Below, one piece after another: positions 55,512 to 64,000 of a stretch of DNA of 64,000 nt. Source of the DNA: an uncultured Phocaeicola sp. (lineage in GTDB: Bacteria > Bacteroidota > Bacteroidia > Bacteroidales > Bacteroidaceae); assembly GCA_944320885.1 (NCBI GenBank), contig CALUJE010000010.1:1-64000 (forward strand). Direction: 5' to 3'. Position numbers and translations under genes: made by a program. The notes below the pieces were generated by a model that was not told the DNA's origin, ran no database searches, and saw nothing but the letters and a program-made list of their open reading frames with translations. Positions within the stretch are counted from its first letter, which is position 1. Each line of letters starts with the position of its first letter.

Positions 55512-57779
55512 TCATCTCATAATCACCACATCCTTTTCACGTTCTTTGGGTGTAACGACAAGTTTCTTCACCTTTCCGTTCTTGTATTCCAGTTCAACGG
55601 TAGTATTGCCGGGAGCATGCAATTTGAAATGCACGTTCCATTCTTTCTTCCAGGCGGGCAGCAGATAAATCTTCTCACCTTCGGTCTGAAGCAACATCTC
55701 CTGCAGACCTATCATTCCGCTGCCACCCCAGTTGTGGTCGGGCGTCCAGTCATAACCCGGTCCCCAGAATGCAGGGAAACGGTGCGGACCATCGGCCAGC
55801 TTTTCACCGGTCCACTTGGCAGCCTCATCGGTAAGCCCCAGACAGGCAGCCCAGATGTTGTCCTGCTTCCATCCCTTCGAAGTTCTGAACTTCAAGGTAT
55901 CGGGGTCATAAAGATAGGTATTGCGGGCTACTTCCAGCTTGTTCTTGTCGGGCGATGTTACGGTATACATTCTCCACGGGAAAACAGGGTAGAGCTGCGG
56001 ACTCTCTACATTGTTCACCCGCTCCCACACAATGGCAGGGGCAATCATCTCATGTCCGTCAAGAACACGATGTGGAATCTCCGGTATGCGTTCCAGAAGC
56101 TGCTTCCAACGGAATACATCGTCATCTCCCCTCTTCTCCTTTATCTCGATAAGCGTTGAAGTCACTGTGCGAAGGGCCGCAACCGTAGAAGCCGCATTAT
56201 AGGCCATCTTATAGGTCTCACAACCAGAACCGGGATACAATATCAGTTTTCCGTTGCCGTCGAGTTCCTTGTTTCCGCGACGGGAAGCCAGATAACGGTA
56301 ATGCTCGTCAAAGAATGTCAGCGCACTCTCCACTAGCGGCAGATAGGTTTCAATCTCTGCATCGGCATAACGGTTGGTCTCAAGAATCATCTGGCAGAAC
56401 TCCAGTACGGTATCCCACTCATACTCCAGCCAGGCATTATACTCCAGTCCCGGATCAAAACCGGCAGGACGCTTCGAACCGTATTCTGCCGGATTGGGAA
56501 GACCGAAGTTTTCAATCTGTTCGCAGAAACATCCGCCCGAATGTCCCCAGTAAACCAGGCTGCGCAACTCGGCATTATCGAGCATGCGACGGTAAAAGTC
56601 AAACTGTGCGGGCATCATGTCGAAGTCGCCGCTTTTCAGCATCCCCCAGTAAACCAGACGCTGGTTCTGTGCCGTCATCGTGCCTCCGCCCCATTTGCGA
56701 TAATCGGGAGTGAATGCCTGATTGGCATCTACACCCACGGGGTCGAACGTAAAGAGGCCTCCGTTGAATTTGGTAGGATAAGTTCCGTATGCATTACAGC
56801 CCAGCATGTATCGGAACAGGGTATAGTTGCGTGCAATGTTTCCAGCCTGTTCGGAATCAGACTCGATAAAACTTCTTATCCAAAAATTGTTCCACCACGA
56901 ACGGGAGCTCTTCCGGTCATTTTCCGTATCGACGGAAGCAAGCGTTTCATTCAGGTTATTCTTCCAGGTTTCAATGTCGGGTGTCTGTTCCGTATAAAGT
57001 GCAATCAGTACTTCATGACTGCGCGAAGGATTTCCGGCACGGAAGTTCCAGCTTTTATAATCGGTCCCGGCATATTCACCTTGCGAAGTACCGGCATAAA
57101 CCAGATTGTTTCCTACCAGTTTTCCTCCGAAAATCAGATTGCCGATAGGGTTCATCATACGGCTTTTCACACCTTCCAGTCCCTGCTGGCTGACAACCTC
57201 ATCAAAAACGGTCAGCAAAGGGTTCTGATGGAAGAAGACAACTTCGCGATCTGAAGCATAAACAGAATCGCGTACAGTCGCGGCATTCTTGGGAACAGCC
57301 CACTTATAGGAGCACTGCTGCCCTTCGCCTTTCCGGATAGGACGGTCCTTATAACGCCAGTTCTCATAAGAGAGTTCGTAGGTAAAAGCCTTATCGGCCG
57401 AAAGCTCCAGATGAATTACCGGATTGAACACATCGGCCCACAGCTGCATGGTTACTCCTTTCAGACGTACTTCGGTATAACCGTCGGACAGCTTCAAGGT
57501 CTGACGAAACTCTGTGCCCGTGAGCGACGGGTCGCTCAGCCTTACACGCACACGTCCCTGCTTCAGCAACGTGTTATGCTCATCAAACGCACCGCTACGG
57601 CTGATATAGAAGAGCAAATCACCGTTTTCAACCCATACATTCATTCCGATATCTCCTCCTCCACAAGGCATGGACTCGGAAGAATTCTTGCTTTGGGTAT
57701 TCCATACATAATCGGCCGGCTGGGCATAAAGTCCCGTTGTCACGGCCATAAGGAACAGCATTGTTAAAATCTTGCGCAT
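55512..57779 (-). CDS. DUF5703 / six-hairpin glycosidase-like protein
   Basis: A 755-residue exported protein (signal peptide about 1-19). The N-terminal beta domain (about 25-270; SMPCGGGDIGMNVWVENGD) fits DUF5703. A long alpha-helical region (about 300-650; NYTLFRYMLGCNAYGTYPTKFNGGLF, YNAASTVAALRTV) has the look of an (alpha/alpha)6 barrel as in GH95/GH65 enzymes, and a short C-terminal beta part follows. The exact activity is unknown. ATG 57779 fits the signal peptide better than the frame opening at 57806. Last gene of the rhamnosidase operon. Confidence 0.75.
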   Translation of the reverse strand: MRKILTMLFLMAVTTGLYAQPADYVWNTQSKNSSESMPCGGGDIGMNVWVENGDLLFYISRSGAFDEHNTLLKQGRVRVRLSDPSLTGTEFRQTLKLSDGYTEVRLKGVTMQLWADVFNPVIHLELSADKAFTYELSYENWRYKDRPIRKGEGQQCSYKWAVPKNAATVRDSVYASDREVVFFHQNPLLTVFDEVVSQQGLEGVKSRMMNPIGNLIFGGKLVGNNLVYAGTSQGEYAGTDYKSWNFRAGNPSRSHEVLIALYTEQTPDIETWKNNLNETLASVDTENDRKSSRSWWNNFWIRSFIESDSEQAGNIARNYTLFRYMLGCNAYGTYPTKFNGGLFTFDPVGVDANQAFTPDYRKWGGGTMTAQNQRLVYWGMLKSGDFDMMPAQFDFYRRMLDNAELRSLVYWGHSGGCFCEQIENFGLPNPAEYGSKRPAGFDPGLEYNAWLEYEWDTVLEFCQMILETNRYADAEIETYLPLVESALTFFDEHYRYLASRRGNKELDGNGKLILYPGSGCETYKMAYNAASTVAALRTVTSTLIEIKEKRGDDDVFRWKQLLERIPEIPHRVLDGHEMIAPAIVWERVNNVESPQLYPVFPWRMYTVTSPDKNKLEVARNTYLYDPDTLKFRTSKGWKQDNIWAACLGLTDEAAKWTGEKLADGPHRFPAFWGPGYDWTPDHNWGGSGMIGLQEMLLQTEGEKIYLLPAWKKEWNVHFKLHAPGNTTVELEYKNGKVKKLVVTPKEREKDVVIMR

Positions 57780-57798
57780 AGTTTCCTGATAATTAAGA

Positions 57799-57865
57799 AG
57801 GCACAAGTCCCGACAGATATCATGTTTCTATTTCAAAAGATGATACACCATAAGGACTTGTGCCT
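57799..57865 (-). other. Large intra-operon stem-loop
   Basis: AGGCACAAGTCC (57799-57810) is exactly complementary to 57854-57865. Inside, ATATCAT and ATGATA form a second stem. It lies between the SASA and DUF5703 genes and has no T-run. Confidence 0.7.
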
Positions 57866-57890
57866 GTATATAAAACAATGGAACTTATTC

Positions 57891-59351
57891 TTATTCCTTG
57901 ATGGTACGTGTTTCGGGCCAGTTATCTGAACGGAAAGAAGAAACAGGTATCTCTTCACCGAACAAATCGCCGTCGGCCCAGTTTTCAAAGGCGTAGCGGA
58001 CTGCTACCGGATGGGGCACTTTCTCACTCTTCACGTATACGTGTTTCTGCACAATCCAAGCCTTGGCAGGATAGAACACACGGTCTTCACCGGCCACCTT
58101 GAAATTCTTTGATTCGAACACGCCCTTACCAGCCGGCCACATCTTGTTACGGTCGAAAGTAATGATAACGGTATCGTTCTTCACTTCCATGCTCTTGTAA
58201 ATGGGCGGGTCGCACACCAGTCCTTTCACACCGTAAGTCTTGCATAATGCCTGCAGGCAGAGACGCTCTCCGGCTACACTCTTCTGACGCGGGTGAATGC
58301 ACGACTCCAAACCGGCATCCATCAGTACTGCCATACCGCAGTTGGGAATCATGAACTCTGCCTTTGCCTGCTGTTCACGCAAATAAGCCGAATTGATAAC
58401 TTCTTCGCCTTTCTTGAAAAGCAACGAATAATCATACGGTGCTATCTGGCAATAATAGAACGGGAATTCACCTTGTCCCCACTCCGAACGCCAGCCTTTT
58501 ACCATGGTGCTCAACTGGTCGGCATACGTAGAAGAACGGTCATAATTGTCTTCACCCTGATACCAGATAACGCCTTTCATGGTATACCCAATCAACGGAT
58601 GAAGCATTCCGTTGTAAAGAACGGTTGCCGTACGGTTCTCTGAAGGAATCTTTCCGTCTTTGGCCGGTATGGGATATTTATAGTTCTTCATCCACTCGTC
58701 TTTTATCCATTCGGGATTCATCCATGCCTCACAGGCAGAACCACCCCACGCAGCTACAATCAGTCCTACCGGAACATCGAGCACTTCATTGAGCATGCGG
58801 CCGAAATAATAGGCTGTGGCGCTGAACTCACGCACACTTTCGGCACAGGCCTCCTGCCATTTTCCCTTTACCGTATCCTGCGGTGTAGTCTGTGAATTAC
58901 GCGCTACCGTAAACAGACGGATATTCGGATTCTTGCTGTAAGCAGCTGCCATATTGGCTCCTTCAACCGGCTGCATCTTGAATCCCTTCATCGGCATTTC
59001 CATATTGCTTTGTCCGGAGCATACCCATACCTCACCAATCAGTATATTCTTCAGAGTAAGTGCCTTACCGTCACTGATAACAATGTCATAAGGTCCGCCG
59101 GCTGAAGGAGTTTCAACAGCCATCTTCCACTTTCCTGCGGCATCGGCTGTCGTAGTATAGGTTTTTCCGTTCCAACCTGTTTTCACACTCACTTGCTTCT
59201 TCGGAGAAGCCCATCCCCATAAATTTGCATTTGCTTTTTGCTGCAGCACCATATTGTCGGCAAAGAAGGCAGGAAGCTTGATATCTGCCCTCAACTGGAC
59301 GGCTGTAAACTGAAATACAACCAGTGCCATCAGCATGTTTATCCATTTCAT
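57891..59351 (-). CDS. Sialate O-acetylesterase-like (SASA) esterase
   Basis: A 486-residue exported esterase (signal peptide about 1-22). SGNH-type blocks are clear: GQSNMEMP with Ser115, AAWGGSACEAW, GVIWYQGEDN and the catalytic His353 in CIHPRQK. The family removes acetyl groups from sugars; in pectin loci such enzymes deacetylate rhamnogalacturonan. That substrate is inferred from the GH106 gene 25 bases upstream. Confidence 0.9.
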   Translation of the reverse strand: MKWINMLMALVVFQFTAVQLRADIKLPAFFADNMVLQQKANANLWGWASPKKQVSVKTGWNGKTYTTTADAAGKWKMAVETPSAGGPYDIVISDGKALTLKNILIGEVWVCSGQSNMEMPMKGFKMQPVEGANMAAAYSKNPNIRLFTVARNSQTTPQDTVKGKWQEACAESVREFSATAYYFGRMLNEVLDVPVGLIVAAWGGSACEAWMNPEWIKDEWMKNYKYPIPAKDGKIPSENRTATVLYNGMLHPLIGYTMKGVIWYQGEDNYDRSSTYADQLSTMVKGWRSEWGQGEFPFYYCQIAPYDYSLLFKKGEEVINSAYLREQQAKAEFMIPNCGMAVLMDAGLESCIHPRQKSVAGERLCLQALCKTYGVKGLVCDPPIYKSMEVKNDTVIITFDRNKMWPAGKGVFESKNFKVAGEDRVFYPAKAWIVQKHVYVKSEKVPHPVAVRYAFENWADGDLFGEEIPVSSFRSDNWPETRTIKE

Positions 59352-59376
59352 ATTGATTAAGTTTTAAAATTTGTTC

Positions 59377-62300
59377 TTATTTTACCAGTTTCCACTTCAA
59401 CGGTCCTACCAGACCGGCAGGTATGAGCTCTTTATCGGCACGGCGGTATTTGGCATTGGTCCATATTCCACTGAACGGAGCCTTTCCGGTATCAGAACCC
59501 AACAAGGCATTGGCCCAGGTATTCACTACCTCTATTTCGATGGTATTCTTACCCTTTTCCAATACCCCTGTCACCTCAACCTCATAAGGTGCGGTCCATA
59601 CGATACCACACACCTTGCCGTTGATGCGTACCAATGCAACATCGTGCAACTCACCCAGCTCTAGATAAATACGGCTTCCTTCTTCCGATTTACCCGGATT
59701 CCATTTAAACTCCGACTTGTATACGGCAGTTCCCGAATAATAACGTATCTGCTCGTCGGTCGATTTCGTCCAGTCGGTCAATGCAGTAAGCTGGATATCC
59801 TTGTTCAGTGTATTGAAGTGTACGTTCCATTCCTTGACATCAAAAGGTATGCGACGGATGCTCTGTGCCACAGCCTGTCCTTCACCTTCAACAAGCGGTT
59901 TACGGAATACCACGAACATTGACTCTGCTGCGTCGAGCGAGAGCTCTACTTCTATCCGGTCACCGTCCTTCTTCCATACCAGAGGTTCCGATATCTCACC
60001 GGTCATCGGATTCCACAACTCCGGTTTCATATCCTTGATACGGAACGACGCCACAAACTCCTGTGCTTCGTTCTCTTTCTGATTGGCAATGAAATATATA
60101 TCGGCTTCCTCTCCGCGACGATGAGTCCATGCGACGTTTTCAGGAACAACCACATCACGCTCCAGACCGTAGTCGGAGAAATCATCATACAAATATGGTT
60201 CACGGATAATCAGTACTCCCGACTGATACAGTTCTTTCAATTTCTTTTCCACTTCGGGCGAAGATACCTTATTGGGCATCATCGGACGGGTTTCAGGAAC
60301 AACAAGCACTCTGTATTCCGCCCCCCAGGGCATTGTAATCACTCCCTTTGTATTGTCGGCCGAAGCCAGACGCAACAGCGCATCACGGTTGAACGAATCA
60401 TAAGCATATCCCCGCAGCGGGTTCACCCACTTTTCAGGGTCGGCCATATTTGCCGAATGAGTTACTCCTACAGGCATTGTACGCAAAGGTTCTCCCACAT
60501 TGGCCAGACGCACCTGCTCGCTAAGCACACGTTTCTTGCCGAAAATACCCGGAAGCATCGGAACCAGACGTTCGGGAAGCACTGCACGACGCGGCATTTC
60601 CTCACCGGTAAACACGGCGATATCGGTTACCGGATATCCGTATTGCAGAAGAGTCTGGCAACGGCGGATGTAATCTACCATTCCCTTGCCTCCATAATCA
60701 AACCATGTATTGTCTCGCTGGAAGAAGAATCCGATACCGTCGAGCGTCATACCGGGTTTCTTGTCCATATACGGATTATGGGTATTCACGTGGAAAAAGA
60801 GCTTGTTGATACCCAGTGCATAATTACGGTCGAGCAAAGCCTTTACGGTAGCGGGCGATTCATCCCACGTACCGCGCACCTCAGTAAATCCTTCTGCCTG
60901 AATGATGCGTTTTCCGTAAATATGCGCTCCACTGATGGCATCGAGCATATCATTCGGTTTGTCATGCGTCGGACTACGCAACCAGAACTCTCCCATCGGC
61001 AAGTCTACCATCTGGTAATGCAGCAATCCGTCACTTACCATGGTCGGTGCCACACACTCGGCAGAGAACTGGCAATCGTACTCTTTGGCGCATTGTGCCA
61101 AGGTTTCATAAAATACGTCTTTTACCAGCTCGGCACATGTAGTACGCACATCACGCAATACCTGTTCCGACTTGGCCGCACTTTCAACCGGAATACCGGC
61201 AAACAGCGGCATATAGGGCATCAGGTCATATCCTCTTCTCTTCTTGAACTCCGAAGCAAAGTTGCGGCTCCAGTTCTGACATCCGCATTCCCAGCTGTCA
61301 ACGTGCATGTATTTCAACACACGGCGTGCCAGAGCGGGGTCGGTCTTTTCGAAGGCTTTTGCAAACCAGTTATCAAACTGCTTTCTTACAATATCTGCAT
61401 CAAACTTACTGCATTCCAATCCTTTTCCACCACCGCCGGTAGCATTCTCATGTCCCGTAGAGGTATGTCCCATACGCAAGATGCGCCACTGGCCTTTAGG
61501 AAGTGCCGTGCTAAGATGGCCGTTCTTCAGCGAAGAGGTAACATCTACGATTTCGGCAAGTTTGATACAGTCGTCGGCAGTAACCTCATTGTCCGGTGTA
61601 TCCTTGGCAACTCTCCACACCAGTCCGGTCTTTCCTTCCCACTGATTCAGAAGCGGCGTATCACGAAGTACGATTTTCTTTATCTTCAGATTAGGTTTCC
61701 ATTTGGCAGCATCCATATCTTCACTGCCCGGTTCACTGCCTTCGGGAGTCCAGTAGAAACGGAAATAACGGGCAGTAGTTCTCGGAATGGAATAAGTAGA
61801 GTTCTCATCGGTATTCTGCCATCCCTGACGGGCCGGTTCCAACTGCTTCACCATGCGGAAACTTACGCCATCGTCACTGGCCATTACCTTCAGACGGTGA
61901 GCCTGATAATTATTACCGTTCAATATGATTTCTATATTGTGGCAAGTGATGGGCTGCGGATACTCATACTGAATCCAGCACGGTTCGGAAGCACGTATCA
62001 CTCCCTTTTCATCGATAGTCACTGACTTGTCGGCTTTCGTCTGAATATTGACATTGCCACAGGTTATCTTTGGAGTATCGGATATTTCAGTTCCCTTTAC
62101 GGGAAGTGCATATACTGCGATATCTTCATAATATCCCTTATAGCTTTCAGGTACCGGAAGCTTCAGGTTCATAATGGTTCCTCCCTGTACGACAGTATCT
62201 GCAAATACTACTTTCTGCATTGATTCGGCAGGAGTTATCCATGGTCCGCCGGCCAATGCAAACCCGTCGCAGATGTGCATTCCCAGTTTCAGTCCCAGAC

Positions 62301-62643
62301 GGTCGGCCTGCTCCATGCTGTAACGCACCATCTCCCACCATTCGGGCGAGAGCTGTTCGGCCTGTCCCTTGAATTCCGGTCCTTGTGAAACGGATTTGAT
62401 AGGCATCAGGTAAGCTCCTCCCAGACCGATGCGGCTCATAGCCTCCAAATCGGCCTTGATACCGTCTTTCGTTACGGCACCAAACATCCAATACCAGAAA
62501 GTCCAGGGTTTTGCTTCTTCGGATGAAAACTGTGTGAACTGCTTCTCCAGAGGAACAGTTGCATTCTGTGCCGCAGCATTTGTATGCAAACCGGCAAACA
62601 GGGCAAGCGCCATTCCACATTTCGCCAACAGATTATTTTTCAT
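59377..62643 (-). CDS. GH106-family alpha-L-rhamnosidase
   Basis: A 1088-residue exported enzyme (signal peptide about 1-25). The N-terminal KPWTFWYWMFGAVTKDGIKADL with GLGGAYLMPI, the central QAEGFTEVRGTWDESP and DLPMGEFWLRSP are typical of GH106. A C-terminal beta-sandwich (about 960-1075; YLELGELHDVALVRINGK) is carbohydrate-binding-like. It would release alpha-L-rhamnose from pectic chains. First gene of the GH106-SASA-DUF5703 operon, with its own promoter. Confidence 0.9.
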   Translation of the reverse strand: MKNNLLAKCGMALALFAGLHTNAAAQNATVPLEKQFTQFSSEEAKPWTFWYWMFGAVTKDGIKADLEAMSRIGLGGAYLMPIKSVSQGPEFKGQAEQLSPEWWEMVRYSMEQADRLGLKLGMHICDGFALAGGPWITPAESMQKVVFADTVVQGGTIMNLKLPVPESYKGYYEDIAVYALPVKGTEISDTPKITCGNVNIQTKADKSVTIDEKGVIRASEPCWIQYEYPQPITCHNIEIILNGNNYQAHRLKVMASDDGVSFRMVKQLEPARQGWQNTDENSTYSIPRTTARYFRFYWTPEGSEPGSEDMDAAKWKPNLKIKKIVLRDTPLLNQWEGKTGLVWRVAKDTPDNEVTADDCIKLAEIVDVTSSLKNGHLSTALPKGQWRILRMGHTSTGHENATGGGGKGLECSKFDADIVRKQFDNWFAKAFEKTDPALARRVLKYMHVDSWECGCQNWSRNFASEFKKRRGYDLMPYMPLFAGIPVESAAKSEQVLRDVRTTCAELVKDVFYETLAQCAKEYDCQFSAECVAPTMVSDGLLHYQMVDLPMGEFWLRSPTHDKPNDMLDAISGAHIYGKRIIQAEGFTEVRGTWDESPATVKALLDRNYALGINKLFFHVNTHNPYMDKKPGMTLDGIGFFFQRDNTWFDYGGKGMVDYIRRCQTLLQYGYPVTDIAVFTGEEMPRRAVLPERLVPMLPGIFGKKRVLSEQVRLANVGEPLRTMPVGVTHSANMADPEKWVNPLRGYAYDSFNRDALLRLASADNTKGVITMPWGAEYRVLVVPETRPMMPNKVSSPEVEKKLKELYQSGVLIIREPYLYDDFSDYGLERDVVVPENVAWTHRRGEEADIYFIANQKENEAQEFVASFRIKDMKPELWNPMTGEISEPLVWKKDGDRIEVELSLDAAESMFVVFRKPLVEGEGQAVAQSIRRIPFDVKEWNVHFNTLNKDIQLTALTDWTKSTDEQIRYYSGTAVYKSEFKWNPGKSEEGSRIYLELGELHDVALVRINGKVCGIVWTAPYEVEVTGVLEKGKNTIEIEVVNTWANALLGSDTGKAPFSGIWTNAKYRRADKELIPAGLVGPLKWKLVK

Positions 62644-62746
62644 AATAGCTTCATTTAAGTTAAACGTATCCCGTTATGTGATACGCAGCACTAAAGGTTT
62701 GATTAGTCTGTCGATGAACAAACTGTAGCATATTGTCCATCGTATA

Positions 62747-62754
62747 CAAAGTTA
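62747..62754 (-). promoter_or_regulatory. Promoter -7 box of the GH106 operon
   Basis: An exact TAACTTTG on the minus strand. The leader to the ATG is about 100 bases. The -33 region is weak. Confidence 0.5.
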
Positions 62755-62814
62755 AAGAAATATCTGCGTCTGAATGTAAAAACAACAAAGAAAATACACC
62801 AAGGCAGATATTCA

Positions 62815-62858
62815 AGAAAAAAGGTTGCACATAATCAGAGGGCTATGCGCAACCTTTT
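62815..62858 (-). terminator. Terminator of the beta-galactosidase gene
   Basis: AAAAGGTTGC (62819-62828) pairs with GCAACCTTTT (62849-62858), with an inner near-match. On the minus strand six T follow. Confidence 0.9.
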
Positions 62859-62882
62859 CCATCAGGATATTATTTCCAGCTG

Positions 62883-64000
62883 TTATTCAAAGCTCAATAC
62901 AATACGTCCGTTCTGCGGGCCGTCTACCCATTTAGCCTGTGAAGAAGGACCAATCAAGTCGGTTGTATTTACCTTGTTGCGAACCGGAGGAATCACCTTC
63001 ATTACAGAGATACCGGTCTTAGGCAAGGTATAAAGCAGATGGTCACGTCCATCACGCGGTTCATATACTCCGATATAAGAATCGGGAGTTTCGTTCTGTA
63101 TGGTGATAACGCCCTGTTTGGTACGCAGATTCATCCATGATACATGAGCGAAGTATCCCTTGAACTCGGGATAAGTGAAGCTCTCACCCGGAATAGGGTC
63201 ATTGTAATCATTCTCCCATACTCCGTATTGCGGACCATGTACACGGTTCTGCCATACGCGATAAGGACCGTCGCCCAACCAGCGCTTGCTTAATACGTTT
63301 TCTTCAGGATAATCAAACTTCACACCCATCAGGTCAACCACTCCTGAGAAGTTATAAGTGAAGTCGAGTGCTGCGGTACCTTCAGCGTCAATGGTCCATA
63401 CAGCCTTGTCAAAACATCCCAGCTTGTAGTTGGCAGTAACCACTACGCAGTTGTTTTCTTCCTTCACATCGAGTGATACGAACTTACCCTGGTCTTCAAA
63501 CTCATAATATTGGGTTTTCTTCTTTTCTGCGTCCTTGTCATCGTGGTTATAGAACTGGTCCATGGAACGGTCGGCACGTTTGGCGCAAATGAAGCGAGGA
63601 CCGTCTTTCAGTTCGATAAGCTTACCGTTGACAGAAACACCTTTCAACTGTCCGTCCTGCTTGCTGAAACTGAACACACGTCCGTTGGCCGAAACGATGA
63701 GCATCTTGTCATCCTGCTGATATGACGGTTTGTTTCCGGCAGTTGCCAAAGTAACGTTCTCTGCCATATAAGTCAACGGATATGACCATGTAAAGAGTTC
63801 ATCACCGTATTTGTCTACAACAGTTACCATCAGTGCATCGGCTCCTTCCGCAATTTTCGGAATGGTTACCGTACCTTTGCCGTGAGCAGGAATATCGGTA
63901 CCTTTTACTTCTCCCTGTTTCAGAACTTTCATCTCACCTTTCTCAAATGCACCCGGGAAAGCAACCTGTTTCCAGATGAACTTGCAGGTATTGACATTCA
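62883..64000 (-). CDS. GH2 beta-galactosidase, C-terminal part (cut by window end)
   Basis: At least 371 residues of the C-terminal half of a LacZ-type GH2 enzyme. The frame is open to the window edge (VAFPGAFEKGE just before the internal Met at 63932). The visible part holds a beta domain and the C-terminal large beta-sandwich of LacZ (VDLMGVKFDYPEENVLSKRWLGDGPYRVWQNR, then GYFAHVSWMNL). The catalytic barrel is outside the window. It probably trims galactose side chains in the same pectin locus. Confidence 0.88.
   Translation of the reverse strand, partial: NVNTCKFIWKQVAFPGAFEKGEMKVLKQGEVKGTDIPAHGKGTVTIPKIAEGADALMVTVVDKYGDELFTWSYPLTYMAENVTLATAGNKPSYQQDDKMLIVSANGRVFSFSKQDGQLKGVSVNGKLIELKDGPRFICAKRADRSMDQFYNHDDKDAEKKKTQYYEFEDQGKFVSLDVKEENNCVVVTANYKLGCFDKAVWTIDAEGTAALDFTYNFSGVVDLMGVKFDYPEENVLSKRWLGDGPYRVWQNRVHGPQYGVWENDYNDPIPGESFTYPEFKGYFAHVSWMNLRTKQGVITIQNETPDSYIGVYEPRDGRDHLLYTLPKTGISVMKVIPPVRNKVNTTDLIGPSSQAKWVDGPQNGRIVLSFE

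Noticed and set aside
60121..62025. 634-codon plus-strand ORF
   Set aside because: It lies antisense to the strongly supported GH106 gene and has a low-complexity His/Ile/Arg composition typical of a shadow frame.

Overview
The window is Bacteroidota DNA, most likely Bacteroides or Phocaeicola. The evidence is three SusC/SusD pairs, an RprX/RprY two-component system, an EF-G2 paralogue, and promoters of the Bacteroides type (-33 TTTG, about 20 bases, -7 TAnnTTTG). Shine-Dalgarno sites are largely absent. The species cannot be fixed from the sequence alone.

Left part, about 1-25.3 kb, mostly housekeeping. A secreted esterase (305-1708) precedes a plus-strand envelope cluster: coaX, an outer-membrane protein, a TPR protein, lptC, a CNNM/CorC membrane protein and a SurA/PpiD-type chaperone. 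On the minus strand follow rprY, rprX and a divergent EF-G (EF-G2), then an operon of an ABC-type ATPase, a DUF4435 (TOPRIM-like) protein and an AraC regulator. The ATPase/TOPRIM pair resembles PARIS or OLD-type defence modules. Next come an EamA transporter, an SF1 helicase and the etfB-etfA-acyl-CoA dehydrogenase operon. That operon is interrupted by a small cassette: one four-helix-bundle gene (23S-intervening-sequence/Avd-like) flanked by 40-bp inverted repeats, each made of four 10-bp units.

Middle and right parts, about 25.7-44.6 kb and 55.5-64 kb, form a polysaccharide utilisation region on the minus strand. It holds two SusC/SusD pairs with a stand-alone TonB plug protein between them, a PL1 pectate lyase, a beta-helix/TIM-barrel fusion, a GH2, a GH106 alpha-L-rhamnosidase, a SASA acetylesterase, a DUF5703 protein and the end of a GH2 beta-galactosidase. 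The enzymes point to pectin, probably rhamnogalacturonan. One SusC is frameshifted and the other carries a nine-G tract near its start. No HTCS or ECF regulator is in view. Between the two halves lie an isochorismatase-family hydrolase, a plus-strand SusC-SusD-TlpA operon, a catalase, a DUF1963 protein and an SH3/membrane protein.

Non-coding structure is unusually rich. Two convergent intergenic regions carry the same element: four 16-bp palindromes at exact 22-bp spacing, followed by a conserved tail. The catalase leader holds 21-bp tandem dyads nested inside 15-bp inverted arms. There is also a 32-bp perfect palindrome, several intra-operon hairpins, and an orphan promoter-to-terminator unit without an ORF. 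The best candidates for undescribed biology are the inverted-repeat-flanked four-helix cassette and the 22-bp palindrome-array element.
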